Below, piece after piece: positions 38,528 to 49,454 of a stretch of 64,000 nucleotides of DNA. Position 1 is the stretch's first letter. Each line of letters opens with the position of its first letter. A program made the position numbers and the translations under genes. The notes beneath the pieces were generated by a model. The model was not told the DNA's origin. It searched no databases and worked only from the letters and a program-made list of their open reading frames with translations. Origin of the DNA: Henriciella algicola (GTDB taxonomy: Bacteria; Pseudomonadota; Alphaproteobacteria; Caulobacterales; Hyphomonadaceae); the NCBI RefSeq assembly GCF_003576245.1, contig NZ_QWGA01000003.1:744001-808000 (forward strand). The letters are read 5' to 3'.

Positions 38528-39301
38528 ATGACAGACAAAAGCTCCGACCTGGACACTGCCGCCAACAAAGCCAACCAGATCTGGGGTGAACTGCTGCCCG
38601 TGATCGCTTTTGTGGCGGTCTACAATCTGATCCGGTTGCTCGGCATCGACATCGAGACCTCGATCGGCGGCGTCAATATGGCCATCAACTCCGATACGGC
38701 GCTTTACTGGGCGACCGGCGTGCTGATCGTCCTGACGGTCGGGTTTATCGCCCGCAGGCTGATGACCGGCGGGCGCGTGCCGCTGTTCACACTGCTCAGC
38801 GCTGGGATCGTCGGGTCATTCGGGATCATCGGCATCGTTCTGCAGGACAAGGGCTTCATCTATGCGAAGCCGACCATCCAGCAGCTGATCCTGGCCGCCT
38901 TCATCTTCGGCTCGCTCGCCTTCGGCACGAATATCTGGAAAGTGATGTTCAAGACTGTGTTCGACCTGCCAGACCATGCCTGGACACAGCTTGCCATCCG
39001 TTGGGGCGGTTATTTTGTCTTCATGGCGGCCGCGAATGAATTCGTGTGGCGCTATTTCGTGCCGCCGCTGGAAGAGCCGCTCTATATTGCAGGCCTGCTC
39101 TGGGCCCCGGCTGGGGAGTATGACTTCCTCGGGATCACATTCGGCGCGCGCAATTTCGAGGATGCCTGGGCGACCTGGTGGAAGCTTGGCACCTGGGTCA
39201 TCACGCTGGCCTTCGGCGCGGCGAATGTCCCCTATACGATGAAGCATCTTCGCGACGGTGATGATAACGACGCCAAGGGCGAAAGCGAAGCTAGCGCGTA
39301 A
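38528..39301 (+). CDS. yciB: YciB/IspA-type septation protein
   Basis: A 257-residue polytopic protein with the YciB core: GELLPVIAFVAVYNLIRL, KPTIQQLILAAFIFGSLAFGTNIWKVMF and WTQLAIRWGGYFVFMAAANEFVWR. Inner-membrane YciB affects cell envelope synthesis and septation. It is longer than the usual about 180-200 residues because of an inserted segment after NEFVWR (about 175-215) and a charged tail. Its 3' end overlaps the convergent NUDIX gene by 11 nt. Confidence 0.85.
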   Translation: MTDKSSDLDTAANKANQIWGELLPVIAFVAVYNLIRLLGIDIETSIGGVNMAINSDTALYWATGVLIVLTVGFIARRLMTGGRVPLFTLLSAGIVGSFGIIGIVLQDKGFIYAKPTIQQLILAAFIFGSLAFGTNIWKVMFKTVFDLPDHAWTQLAIRWGGYFVFMAAANEFVWRYFVPPLEEPLYIAGLLWAPAGEYDFLGITFGARNFEDAWATWWKLGTWVITLAFGAANVPYTMKHLRDGDDNDAKGESEASA

Positions 39302-39827
39302 CCTTGTCGGTATTGGGCGGGTTGCCATAGGGCACGAAATCCGCCTTGCCGCGCGTTTCAGCATAGTGTGTCAGAGCCCAGACGACTGTCGGGAAAGCAA
39401 GCTCTGACCAGGGAATATCCTTCCAGTCGAAAAGCTGCACATCGATGCTCTCCGGGCCAGCCTTGAAGTCTGACACGAGACGGGCGCGGAACATAACCTG
39501 CACCTGCCCGATGCGCGGAATGGAATAGGTCGCCAGCATACGGTCGATGTCGATGGTCGCGCAGGCTTCCTCACGGGCCTCTCGCTGGGCGGCCTCCTCG
39601 ATCGTTTCGCCAAGCTCCATATATCCGGCTGGCAACGTCCAGAAGCCCTTGCGCGGTTCGATGGCCCGCTTGCAGAGCAGGATCTGGTCGCCCTTGGTCA
39701 CAACCGATCCGGCCACGATGCGTGGATTGCGGTAATCGACGAAGCCGCAGGTCTGGCAGATCCGGCGTTCGCGGTCATCGCCGTCTGGAACGCCAAGCTC
39801 AAAATTCTCGTCCACTGTTTGTGTCAT
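39291..39827 (-). CDS. NUDIX hydrolase with zinc-ribbon half
   Basis: A 178-residue NUDIX protein. The Nudix box spans about residues 68-90 (GYMELGETIEEAAQREAREE), with Arg-Glu and Glu-Glu in place; the usual final Gly is Ala. Just before it is a CQTCGF knuckle (Cys24, Cys27) and FVDYRNPRIVAGSVV, as in ADP-ribose or NADH pyrophosphatase relatives. The substrate is unknown. The upstream frame is long but unrelated; ATG 39827 is chosen for the domain fit. It is divergent from the MarR gene. Confidence 0.87.
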   Translation of the reverse strand: MTQTVDENFELGVPDGDDRERRICQTCGFVDYRNPRIVAGSVVTKGDQILLCKRAIEPRKGFWTLPAGYMELGETIEEAAQREAREEACATIDIDRMLATYSIPRIGQVQVMFRARLVSDFKAGPESIDVQLFDWKDIPWSELAFPTVVWALTHYAETRGKADFVPYGNPPNTDKVTR

Positions 39828-39939
39828 CAGCCTGTTATTGTGTTGGTTTATTGCGGATTCACATTGATCCGCACACGGTTTGTTTCCAGATACTGTCTGG
39901 TAACGCCCTACGCAAAGTGAACTGCAAGGATAGATCGAG

Positions 39940-40539
39940 ATGGCTGACCAACAAGACACGCAGAGCTTTGATCTGTCCAAATCCACCAGCCATTTGCTGC
40001 ACCGGGCGCAACAGGCTGCGGTCAATCTTTCAACTGAGGCGCTGTCCTCTCAGGGCCTGACCCTTCGCCAGTTTGCGGTTCTGGCCGCGCTTGCCGCTGA
40101 AGAAGGCCAGAGCCAGTCGAGCCTTGTCGACCGCACGGGCATCGACCGCTCCACGCTGGCCGAGATGGTCCGCCGCATGGAAGCCTCGGGCTATATCGAG
40201 CGCACCACATCTCCAGAAGATGCCCGTGCCAAGGCGGTCTCTCTCCTCACGAAAGGACGCGAAGTCTATGAGGCGGCGCTGCCCGGCGTCGAAGCGGCAG
40301 ACAAGGCGCTGCTCGCCATGATCCGCTCCAACCGCCGCGCAGGCTTCATCCTGTCGCTTGCGGCTATCGGCGCACCGGAAGAAGAGCCAGAGATCGAAGA
40401 AGTGGTGGCCGAAGACGCTGCCGATGCTGACGCCGACACGTCCAAGAAGGAAAAGCCGAAGAAGTCCAAGAAGGACAAAGCGGCGAAGGCGGACAAATCG
40501 AAGTCCGACAAGAAGAAGAAAAAGAAAAAGAAGAAGTAG
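39940..40539 (+). CDS. MarR-family regulator with acidic then polylysine C-terminal tail
   Basis: A 199-residue protein. Residues about 10-145 are a MarR winged helix: LTLRQFAVLAALAAEEGQSQ, DRTGIDRSTLAEMVRRMEASGYIER and DARAKAVSLLTKGREV. After that comes an acidic segment (EEEPEIEEVVAEDAADADAD) and then a run of Lys/Ala/Ser/Asp ending in nine lysines. Such a histone-H1-like tail is unusual for MarR. The reading frame is continuous through the tail. It could add non-specific DNA or RNA binding. The target genes are unknown; the nearest divergent gene is the NUDIX hydrolase. Confidence 0.88.
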   Translation: MADQQDTQSFDLSKSTSHLLHRAQQAAVNLSTEALSSQGLTLRQFAVLAALAAEEGQSQSSLVDRTGIDRSTLAEMVRRMEASGYIERTTSPEDARAKAVSLLTKGREVYEAALPGVEAADKALLAMIRSNRRAGFILSLAAIGAPEEEPEIEEVVAEDAADADADTSKKEKPKKSKKDKAAKADKSKSDKKKKKKKKK

Positions 40540-40546
40540 GCGCGGC

Positions 40547-41068
40547 CTAGCCGCCGAGCGCTTCTGCGACCTGCTGGCTACGCTCGACGTCCAGCGGGCC
40601 GCGCACATGCAGGATGATCTGCCCATCTTCGCTGATCACGAAGGTCTCGGGCACGCCTGTGAGGCCAAAGTCGAGACCGCCCTGCCCTGACGGGTCGACG
40701 CCGATCTGCTCAAACGGGTTTCCAAGCTCTTCCAGGAAAGCGCGCGTTGCTTCAGGCGCATCCTTATAGGCAAGGCCGTAGACCTGCCCGGGAAACTCTT
40801 CAGCGAGCGACGTGATGTCGCCATGCTCAGCCCGGCAGGGCGCGCACCAGCTGGCAAACAAATTCACCATGACCGGGCCATCACCTGGCGGCGTGGCGAA
40901 GCTGATCTCCTGCTCTGGCGCATCCAGCAATGGGAAAGCGCGCTCAGGGGCGCTGCGGTCGGCCTTGGCGACAAAGCTCTCATCATCTGGCTGCATCAAT
41001 TGGTAGGCGCCAAGCACGCCCAGCCCCAGCAGGAGCGCAACCGGAATGACGAGCAGCCAGCGTTTCAT
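40547..41068 (-). CDS. ccmG: Thiol:disulfide interchange protein CcmG/DsbE
   Basis: A 173-residue membrane-anchored thioredoxin-like protein: one N-terminal helix (about 4-22), then the periplasmic fold with active-site WCAPC (Cys75, Cys78) and the GVPETFVI cis-Pro segment. It reduces apocytochrome c cysteines for haem attachment. It is the last gene of the ccm operon; its start overlaps the ccmD stop (TGATG). It converges on the MarR gene with 7 nt between the stops. Confidence 0.94.
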   Translation of the reverse strand: MKRWLLVIPVALLLGLGVLGAYQLMQPDDESFVAKADRSAPERAFPLLDAPEQEISFATPPGDGPVMVNLFASWCAPCRAEHGDITSLAEEFPGQVYGLAYKDAPEATRAFLEELGNPFEQIGVDPSGQGGLDFGLTGVPETFVISEDGQIILHVRGPLDVERSQQVAEALGG

Positions 41069-41223
41069 CAGCCCTGCTCCCGTTCGGCCTGCAGACGGTC
41101 CAGACGGCGCTTGGCCATCCGCGCGCGGATGAGCGCATAGACAAACAGCCCCACCGGCACGACCGCGCCGATTGCGTAGATGGTCCAGATGAAGGCCGCG
41201 TTCTGCTCAAAGACTGGAAGCAT
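41068..41223 (-). CDS. ccmD: Haem exporter subunit CcmD (51 aa)
   Basis: A 51-codon gene, MLPVFEQNAAFIWTIYAIGA... to EREQG, with one membrane helix (about 12-33) followed by a basic, amphipathic cytoplasmic tail (RARMAKRRLDRLQAERE), the canonical CcmD layout. CcmD helps release holo-CcmE from the CcmABC complex. It starts 3 nt after ccmC stops and overlaps ccmG by one base, a tight translational coupling. Confidence 0.93.
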   Translation of the reverse strand: MLPVFEQNAAFIWTIYAIGAVVPVGLFVYALIRARMAKRRLDRLQAEREQG

Positions 41224-41226
41224 GGA

Positions 41227-41958
41227 TCAGGACCCCGACAGCTTGCGTGCGATGAGAACGTCGCCGCGGCGGCCCCAGACCTCAGCGCGCATCAACATCA
41301 TAGTGAGGCCTGCAAAGAAGATCATGTGCGCCAGCCCGCCAATCAGGAGCGGTGTCAGATAGACTGGCGGCATGGCCGGTCCATCGAGGCGCAGCACGCT
41401 CGCGTCCTGATGGATGGACGACCAGATATCGACCGAGAACTTGATAAGCGGCACGTTGACGGCGCCGACCATGGCGAGGATTGCGCCGGCGCGCGCGGCC
41501 TTCTGGCGCGTCTCCATGGCTGCACGCAGTGCCATATAGCCAAGGAACAGGAAGAACATCACCAGCACCGACATCATGCGGGCATCATCCCAGAGCCACC
41601 ATGTGCCCCAGGTCGGCTTGCCCCAGATGCTTCCTGTTGCGAGGCACATCGCCGTATAGGCAGCGCCCAGCGGGGCGATGGATTTGGCCGCCATGTCGGC
41701 GAGTTCATGTCGCCAGACGAACCAGATCAGGCTGGTCGCGGCGAGGCCCATATAGCTTGCCATGGCGAGCCAGGCGGATGGGACATGGACGAACATGGCG
41801 CGCATGATGTCGCCGCCCTGATAATCATCCTGTGGCACGACCCAGAGGCCCTGCCAGACGCTCCACACCATCAGCAGCGCGCCAACGCCCAGACAGGCAG
41901 GCGCGAGCCAGCGCGAAAGCGCCATGAAACGATGCGGATTGGCAAAAGCCCTGATCAT
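41227..41958 (-). CDS. ccmC: Haem lyase/exporter subunit CcmC
   Basis: A 243-residue membrane protein with about six helices. The tryptophan-rich haem-handling motif WGTWWLWDDARM is present, flanked by periplasmic histidines (MFVHVPSAW and SIHQDASVLR). CcmC presents haem to CcmE. ATG 41958 gives the family length; the upstream frame runs into ccmB in a different phase. Operon ccmA-B-C-D-G. Confidence 0.95.
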   Translation of the reverse strand: MIRAFANPHRFMALSRWLAPACLGVGALLMVWSVWQGLWVVPQDDYQGGDIMRAMFVHVPSAWLAMASYMGLAATSLIWFVWRHELADMAAKSIAPLGAAYTAMCLATGSIWGKPTWGTWWLWDDARMMSVLVMFFLFLGYMALRAAMETRQKAARAGAILAMVGAVNVPLIKFSVDIWSSIHQDASVLRLDGPAMPPVYLTPLLIGGLAHMIFFAGLTMMLMRAEVWGRRGDVLIARKLSGS

Positions 41959-41980
41959 GGCTCCCCCTGATAAAGGTCTC

Positions 41981-42643
41981 TCAATCGACCGCCAAGCGCA
42001 GTGCCGCAGATGCGGCGAAAGGTGCAATCGAGAGCGCAAATAGCGTTGTCGCGCCGAGGAAAAGCAGGCTCGGCCCGCCCGGCCCTTCAATTGTCGCGAG
42101 CGCCCCGAAGATCGCCGTCGGCACGAAGAGCGGCAGCGCAAGCAGCGAAATGAGAAGCCCGCCGCGTGCGACGCTCGCAGCCAGGGCCCCCGCAACGCCG
42201 CCCCATAGGAAAAAGGCCAGACCGCCAAGCCCATAGGCCAGCATGGCAGGCACAAGCGCGCCCGGGTCGACCTGAAGTGCGATACCGATGGGCGGGGTCA
42301 GCAGGACGAGCGGCAGACCGGATACCAGCCAGTGCGCAATGATCTTTGCTGCGGCGACGAGAAAGAGCGGCGTCTCCTCCTGCGCCCAAAGTTCCAGCAC
42401 GCCGTCTTCAAGATCGGCCTGAAAGACCCGCTCCATCGAAACGAGAGAAGCAAGCGCAAGCGCGACCCAGAGAATGCCGGTGCCGATGGAGGACAGCTGG
42501 CTGGACTCGCTGCCCACTGTGAAGGGCACCAGCATGGCGGCGCCAGCGAAGAAGCCGATGGGGAGCAGCACGCCTGCCCCGCCCGCCCACGCCTCACCAA
42601 GCGCCTGACGAAAAGCGGCTCGAAGGGGAGATTGGGCGGTCAT
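41981..42643 (-). CDS. ccmB: Haem exporter subunit CcmB
   Basis: A 220-residue, six-helix ABC permease subunit with the family start FRQALGEAWAGGAGVLLPIGFF, the conserved VFQADLEDGVLELWAQEETPLFL loop and WLVSGLPLVLLTPPIG. Together with CcmA and CcmC/D it drives release of holo-CcmE. The region between it and ccmA (42644-42818) is unusually long for an operon and holds a dispersed repeat. Confidence 0.94.
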   Translation of the reverse strand: MTAQSPLRAAFRQALGEAWAGGAGVLLPIGFFAGAAMLVPFTVGSESSQLSSIGTGILWVALALASLVSMERVFQADLEDGVLELWAQEETPLFLVAAAKIIAHWLVSGLPLVLLTPPIGIALQVDPGALVPAMLAYGLGGLAFFLWGGVAGALAASVARGGLLISLLALPLFVPTAIFGALATIEGPGGPSLLFLGATTLFALSIAPFAASAALRLAVD

Positions 42644-42660
42644 TGGTGCAGCTCTCTTTC

Positions 42661-42781
42661 ACCTCCCCCGCGCGCGGGGGAGGTGGGCCGCGAAGCGGCT
42701 CGGAGGGGGGAATTTCGAGGCGCAGAGTATGCTGCTCGCCCCCTCCGCCCTTCGGGCATCTCCCCCGTGAACGGGGGAGGG
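42661..42781 (+). repeat. Composite intergenic repeat family A, copy 1 (ccmA-ccmB gap)
   Basis: A 121-nt element: hairpin CCTCCCCCGC/GCGGGGGAGG, then TGGGCCGCGAAGCGGCTCGG and a G run, a variable middle of about 30 nt, then CCCCCTCCGCCC, a small GGGC hairpin and CTCCCCCGTGAACGGGGGAG. The layout and most of the sequence match copy 2 at 56483-56596 in the opposite orientation; the middle differs. This is a REP-doublet-like element, here inside an operon. Confidence 0.88.
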
Positions 42782-42818
42782 TCAATTCTCAAACGCCGCA
42801 CTGAAACGGTCCAAGGTG

Positions 42819-43394
42819 TCATAGCTGCACCTCGCCGCTCGCCTCGAAGGGCGCTTCGCCATGCAGGGCTGCGATCACCGCCCCTCCAGAGGCGCGGTGC
42901 TTGTCGATGAGACCGGTGACGAGCGTCTTGCCTTGCGTATCCAGTGCAGAGAAAGGCTCATCCAGCAGCCAGAGCGGGCGATCTGCGAGCAGCAGGCGTG
43001 CAATGGCGGTGCGGCGCTTCTGCCCCGCCGACAGAAGACGGCCCGCGACATCGAAGGGTCGCTCAATCCCCATCTGGCCTGCGATCTCTTTTGTATCTGC
43101 GCTACTGCCCCAGACCCGGCCCCAGTGCGACAGGTGCGCGCGCGGCGTTTCATGCGGCTTCAGCCCATTGCGATGGCCGATCCAGTGGTGACGAACCGGG
43201 CGCTCCACCGCCCCGGCATCCGGGCGCGACAAGCCGCCCAGCATACGAAGAAGGGTCGATTTCCCGGCGCCGTTTGCCCCGCGCAGCACAAGCGCCTCAC
43301 CGGCTTTCACCTCAAGGGAAAGGTCCGAAAACAGGACGCGTTCACCCCGGATTGCGCCGAGGCCAGCTGCCTTGATCAGAAACTCAGGCGTCAT
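42819..43394 (-). CDS. ccmA: Cytochrome c biogenesis ATP-binding protein CcmA
   Basis: A 191-residue ABC ATPase: Walker A GANGAGKSTLL, the WIGHRNGLKPHETPRAHL segment typical of CcmA, signature LSAGQKRRTAIARLLL and Walker B LWLLDEPFSALD. It powers haem transfer to CcmE. The start was set at 43394 (MTPEFLIKA); an ATG six codons upstream is also in frame. It is divergent from acnA, a conserved alphaproteobacterial pairing. Confidence 0.94.
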   Translation of the reverse strand: MTPEFLIKAAGLGAIRGERVLFSDLSLEVKAGEALVLRGANGAGKSTLLRMLGGLSRPDAGAVERPVRHHWIGHRNGLKPHETPRAHLSHWGRVWGSSADTKEIAGQMGIERPFDVAGRLLSAGQKRRTAIARLLLADRPLWLLDEPFSALDTQGKTLVTGLIDKHRASGGAVIAALHGEAPFEASGEVQL

Positions 43395-43529
43395 GGCTGC
43401 GTTTTCTGCCAAGAAGTCTCATCCCCATGCAATTGCGTATGCCGCACATCGACTATATGAGACAGGCAAACCAGCGCAGCGCACCGGCGCGCGCCCACCG
43501 GACACATGCAAGAAGAGGTCACTCCCACG

Positions 43530-46298
<2,769 letters not shown>

Positions 46299-46323
46299 CC
46301 GCGCGTAGAAATCGCGTAAAAAC

Positions 46324-46362
46324 AAGGTGCCGCTCTTTTCAAAAAGGGCGGCACCTTCATTT
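46324..46362 (+). terminator. acnA terminator
   Basis: Perfect 10-bp stem AAGGTGCCGC / GCGGCACCTT with an A/T-containing loop, followed by CATTT. It lies about 25 nt after the acnA stop. Confidence 0.85.
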
Positions 46363-46413
46363 CACGCCTTAGTGAATTCAATTTCATCCCGTCTGGCGGT
46401 AAGTGCGCTTTCC

Positions 46414-47088
46414 ATGAGACCAATCAACAAGATTCTCGCCGTTCCGGCCCTGATCTTCAGCTGCCACGCTGGCGCGGCATCCGCCGAGACGCCGGTGCTG
46501 GTGGAGCTATTTGCCTCGCATAATTGCAAGGTCTGCCCGAAGGCCTATGATACGCTTCGCGAAATTGAGAACGAGCGCGGAGACGATGTTCTCATCCTGA
46601 CCTGGGCGGTCGATTATTGGGACTATCTCGGAGAGCCTGACCCGCTCGCGCTGCCAGTGGCGGCAGCGAGACAGACGGCCTATGCCGAGCGCTTCGGCCT
46701 GCGTGCGCCCTACACCCCGCAATCGGTCTACAATGGCGAAAAGGAATGCCCAGCGACGCGCAAGGCGACAGTCGAGGCAAACATCGACAGCCAGCAATCG
46801 GTCAACACACCGTACGAGATCGAAATCAGAGCGGTTTCCGAAGACCGCTTCACGCTAAGCGGAAGCGTCCCGTCGCCTGCGCAGGTCCAGCTTGTCGAGT
46901 ATGCGCGCGATGAGGCGCGGAGCGGCGACATGGTCAACCCGGTGATCGAAGCGCGCTCGCTCGGTCTCTGGTCAGGTGGAAGCGTCACCTACGCTTATAC
47001 ATGCGAAAGCGACTGCGCCCTGATTGTTCAGGCGCGTGATTTCGGGCATGTCTATGCAGCGCAGGCGCTGGATGAGAGCGCGGGTTAG
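46414..47088 (+). CDS. DUF1223 family exported thioredoxin-fold protein
   Basis: A 224-residue Sec-exported protein (signal cut after ASA, residue 24). The mature protein begins TPVLVELFASHNCKVCPKA with a C-x-x-C pair (Cys38, Cys41), then VDYWDYLGEPDPLALP and RAPYTPQSVYNG, which define DUF1223. The fold is thioredoxin-like; the role is not established. ATG 46414 is used because the longer frame starts inside the acnA terminator. Confidence 0.88.
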   Translation: MRPINKILAVPALIFSCHAGAASAETPVLVELFASHNCKVCPKAYDTLREIENERGDDVLILTWAVDYWDYLGEPDPLALPVAAARQTAYAERFGLRAPYTPQSVYNGEKECPATRKATVEANIDSQQSVNTPYEIEIRAVSEDRFTLSGSVPSPAQVQLVEYARDEARSGDMVNPVIEARSLGLWSGGSVTYAYTCESDCALIVQARDFGHVYAAQALDESAG

Positions 47089-47114
47089 GCCTGCGCCCCT
47101 CAAACAAGCCTATT

Positions 47115-47729
47115 TCAAGATTTAGACGACAGTGAATCGAGCTGCTTCTGCATCAGCTCCATCTGCGCCTTGAGCGCGGACATGGCATCGTCGCGGGCCT
47201 CGGATGATTCCTGCTTACCTGCGCTGGACCGAGGAGCCTTCTCAGCTTCGCTCTGACGCGGCGCAGCTGATGCGCCCGCAGCGCCCGGCACGGCAAACAT
47301 CTTCATCGCCTGCTCGAACATTTCCATGTTGCGGCGGGTCTGGGTCTCGAAGAAGGCCATCGGATGGGCACCGCCCATCGCCTTTTTCCAGCGCTCCTGG
47401 CTCTCTGCAAAGCTGTTCATGCTCATGTCCAGCCAGGCTGGCAGCATGTTTTGTGCACCGCCCCCATAGAAGCCGATCAGCTGGCGCAGGAAGGACAGTG
47501 GCAAGGCGCCGTCGCCCTTGTTCTCTTTCTCGAAAATGATCTGGGTCAGGACCGAACGGGTGAGGTCTTCGCCCGATTTTGCGTCGCGGACTTCGAAGTC
47601 GACTTCGCGCCGCACAAGATCTGCGAGGTGGTCGAGCGTCACATAGGATGAGGTTGATGTGTCATAGAGACGCCGGTTGGCGTACTTCTTGATGATGACT
47701 GTTTCACCAGTCCCGTTTGCCTTGGTCAT
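47115..47729 (-). CDS. phaR: Polyhydroxyalkanoate synthesis repressor PhaR
   Basis: A 204-residue PhaR. The N-terminal DNA-binding domain has KKYANRRLYDTSTSSYVTLDHLADLVR, diagnostic for PHB/PHA accumulation regulators, followed by SVLTQIIFEKE and LPLSFLRQLIGFYGGG. The C-terminus is a Gln/Met/Lys coiled-coil-prone tail. PhaR represses phasin and often PHA genes and is released by PHA granules. It is divergent from phaB. Confidence 0.96.
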   Translation of the reverse strand: MTKANGTGETVIIKKYANRRLYDTSTSSYVTLDHLADLVRREVDFEVRDAKSGEDLTRSVLTQIIFEKENKGDGALPLSFLRQLIGFYGGGAQNMLPAWLDMSMNSFAESQERWKKAMGGAHPMAFFETQTRRNMEMFEQAMKMFAVPGAAGASAAPRQSEAEKAPRSSAGKQESSEARDDAMSALKAQMELMQKQLDSLSSKS

Positions 47730-47873
47730 TTCATGCCCTTCAATTCGCCCTTGGGAGCGATTCTTATCGTGATTTCAGCCAAGAATGGCATGAAATAGCG
47801 AGACTTTCAAAATCATACGTCCGGCTTATACAGGGCCAGCTTACAACAAGTTGAGCAGACGCAACAAAATTTT

Positions 47874-47884
47874 TTGCTGCGCAA
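47874..47884. promoter_or_regulatory. Candidate PhaR operator in the phaR-phaB gap
   Basis: TTGCTGCGCAA is a short dyad (TTGC-N3-GCAA) 18 nt before the phaB start and next to a T tract. PhaR proteins bind TGC-N3/4-GCA-like dyads in other bacteria; here the role is inferred. Confidence 0.45.
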
Positions 47885-47902
47885 CACGCCTGGAGGAGAG
47901 AT

Positions 47903-48628
47903 ATGGCAAAAGTCGCACTGGTTACCGGTGGCACGAGGGGGATTGGACGCGCGATCAGCGAGCGGTTGAAAGCCGACGGCTTCGCAGTCGCAGCAAACTT
48001 TGCTGGCAATGAGGAAGCTGCCCGCCAATGCGAGGCAGACCTCGGCATCAAATGCTACAAGTTCGACGTCGCAAGCTTTGAGAGCACGCAAGAAGGCCTC
48101 AAGCAGATCGAGAGCGAACTTGGACCTGTCGATGTCGTCGTCAACAATGCAGGCATCACGCGCGATGCGCCGTTCCATAAGATGACGCTCGAGCAATGGA
48201 ATGAGGTCATCAGCGTCGACCTGACCTCCGCTTTCAACGTGACCCGTCAGGTCTGGGACGGCATGCGTGAGCGCAACTGGGGCCGCATCATCAACATCTC
48301 GTCGATCAACGGCCAGAAGGGTCAGTTCGGTCAGGCGAACTATTCAGCTGCCAAGGCGGGCCTGATCGGCTTTACCAAGGCGCTGGCGCAGGAAGGCGCC
48401 AAGAAGGGCATCACCGTCAACGTGGTCGCCCCTGGCTATATCGACACGGACATGGTCCGCGCTGTGCCGGAAAAGGTGCTGGAAAGCATTATCGGCACCA
48501 TTCCGGTTGGCCGTCTCGGCAAGGCAGAGGAGATCGCATCCATGTGCTCTTACCTCTCCAAGGATGAAGCCGCCTTCATTACCGGCGCTACCATGACGGT
48601 AAACGGCGCGCAGTACATCGCTGGCTAG
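47903..48628 (+). CDS. phaB: Acetoacetyl-CoA reductase
   Basis: A 241-residue SDR that reduces acetoacetyl-CoA to (R)-3-hydroxybutyryl-CoA for polyhydroxybutyrate. Cofactor loop TGGTRGIG (8-15), NNAG, and the catalytic SSINGQKGQFGQANYSAAK (Ser, Tyr, Lys) are intact. The N-terminus MAKVALVTGGTRGIG and RLGKAEEIA ending are PhaB-like. A strong GGAGGAG ribosome site precedes it. phaA and phaC are not in the window. Confidence 0.94.
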   Translation: MAKVALVTGGTRGIGRAISERLKADGFAVAANFAGNEEAARQCEADLGIKCYKFDVASFESTQEGLKQIESELGPVDVVVNNAGITRDAPFHKMTLEQWNEVISVDLTSAFNVTRQVWDGMRERNWGRIINISSINGQKGQFGQANYSAAKAGLIGFTKALAQEGAKKGITVNVVAPGYIDTDMVRAVPEKVLESIIGTIPVGRLGKAEEIASMCSYLSKDEAAFITGATMTVNGAQYIAG

Positions 48629-49404
48629 TCAGCCGAAGACTGGCTCTCGAAATGGAGCGGGTGGACGAGATCAAGGCGTCCACCCGACACCCAGCCCCGA
48701 AATTCCCCCATTGTTCCAGCTGGCAGGTCACAAAGGCGTTCAGCGCCCCTTGCGATGTCGATGACCAGCGCGCGGCCCACGGTTGAGCGGGCGCAGGCCG
48801 GGCTGTCACCATAGGTCTCTGCGGGGATCGGGGCCTCGCCGCCAAGCTCTGCCAGAACGATGAGAAAGCCGCGGGTGTCGCGGTCTATCGCTGAGGCCCT
48901 TAGAGGCAGGTACGCCGCCTCTTCCCACAAGCCTGCACGCGCGCTACGCGCTTCGCGTTCAGCCTCCACTAAAGCTTCGCTACCAGCAGACGTGTCCGGA
49001 TAGATGCGAAGGCGCGCGCCGCCCCGGCGCAGCATTTCCTCGTTCACCCAGAAGTCCGGCCCTTTAGCATCGGCGGTTTCGACATGGGCCAGCGCGCGGT
49101 CATAGCGGTCTCGCGTCAGGCCCGGAAAGTAGAGGCGAACCTCACGCCCCATGACCATGTCTTCGAGCATGCGCGAGGCCTTTTCTGCGAAGGGGTCCGG
49201 GTCATTATCACGCCAGTTCATCGCCGGGGCTTCGAGACCGACCAGCCGGACGCTCTGGCCGGTGTCGAGGACGAGTGCATCGCCGTCAATGATACGCACC
49301 ACGCGGCCGCGCTCTCCGGGCTCCATCTCAGATAGCGGGCCCGCCTTGCCGCAGCCCGTGACAATGATGAAGGCAAACGCCCACGCCGCCACTCCCTTCC
49401 GCAT
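48625..49404 (-). CDS. Thermonuclease-family (SNase-like) lipoprotein
   Basis: A 259-residue protein with lipobox IVTGC (Cys18) and a staphylococcal-nuclease fold from about residue 32: GRVVRIIDGDALVLDTGQSVRL, then GLEAPAMN, FAEKASRMLEDMVMGREVRL and RDRYDRALAHV. The catalytic Arg/Glu/Arg pattern is only partly evident (no Glu in the usual LIGIDAPE slot: here GLEAPAM), so nuclease activity is uncertain. The 3' end overlaps phaB by 4 nt in the convergent direction. Confidence 0.82.
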   Translation of the reverse strand: MRKGVAAWAFAFIIVTGCGKAGPLSEMEPGERGRVVRIIDGDALVLDTGQSVRLVGLEAPAMNWRDNDPDPFAEKASRMLEDMVMGREVRLYFPGLTRDRYDRALAHVETADAKGPDFWVNEEMLRRGGARLRIYPDTSAGSEALVEAEREARSARAGLWEEAAYLPLRASAIDRDTRGFLIVLAELGGEAPIPAETYGDSPACARSTVGRALVIDIARGAERLCDLPAGTMGEFRGWVSGGRLDLVHPLHFESQSSAD

Positions 49405-49454
49405 CGCCACCCCTTCTAACCCATCCAAAAACGCGTTATCGCCAGAACTCGCGC

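Noticed and set aside
39291-40025. 244-codon version of the NUDIX gene
   Set aside because: The extra N-terminus is Cys-rich shadow of the intergenic region and the MarR gene start; domain fit supports ATG 39827.
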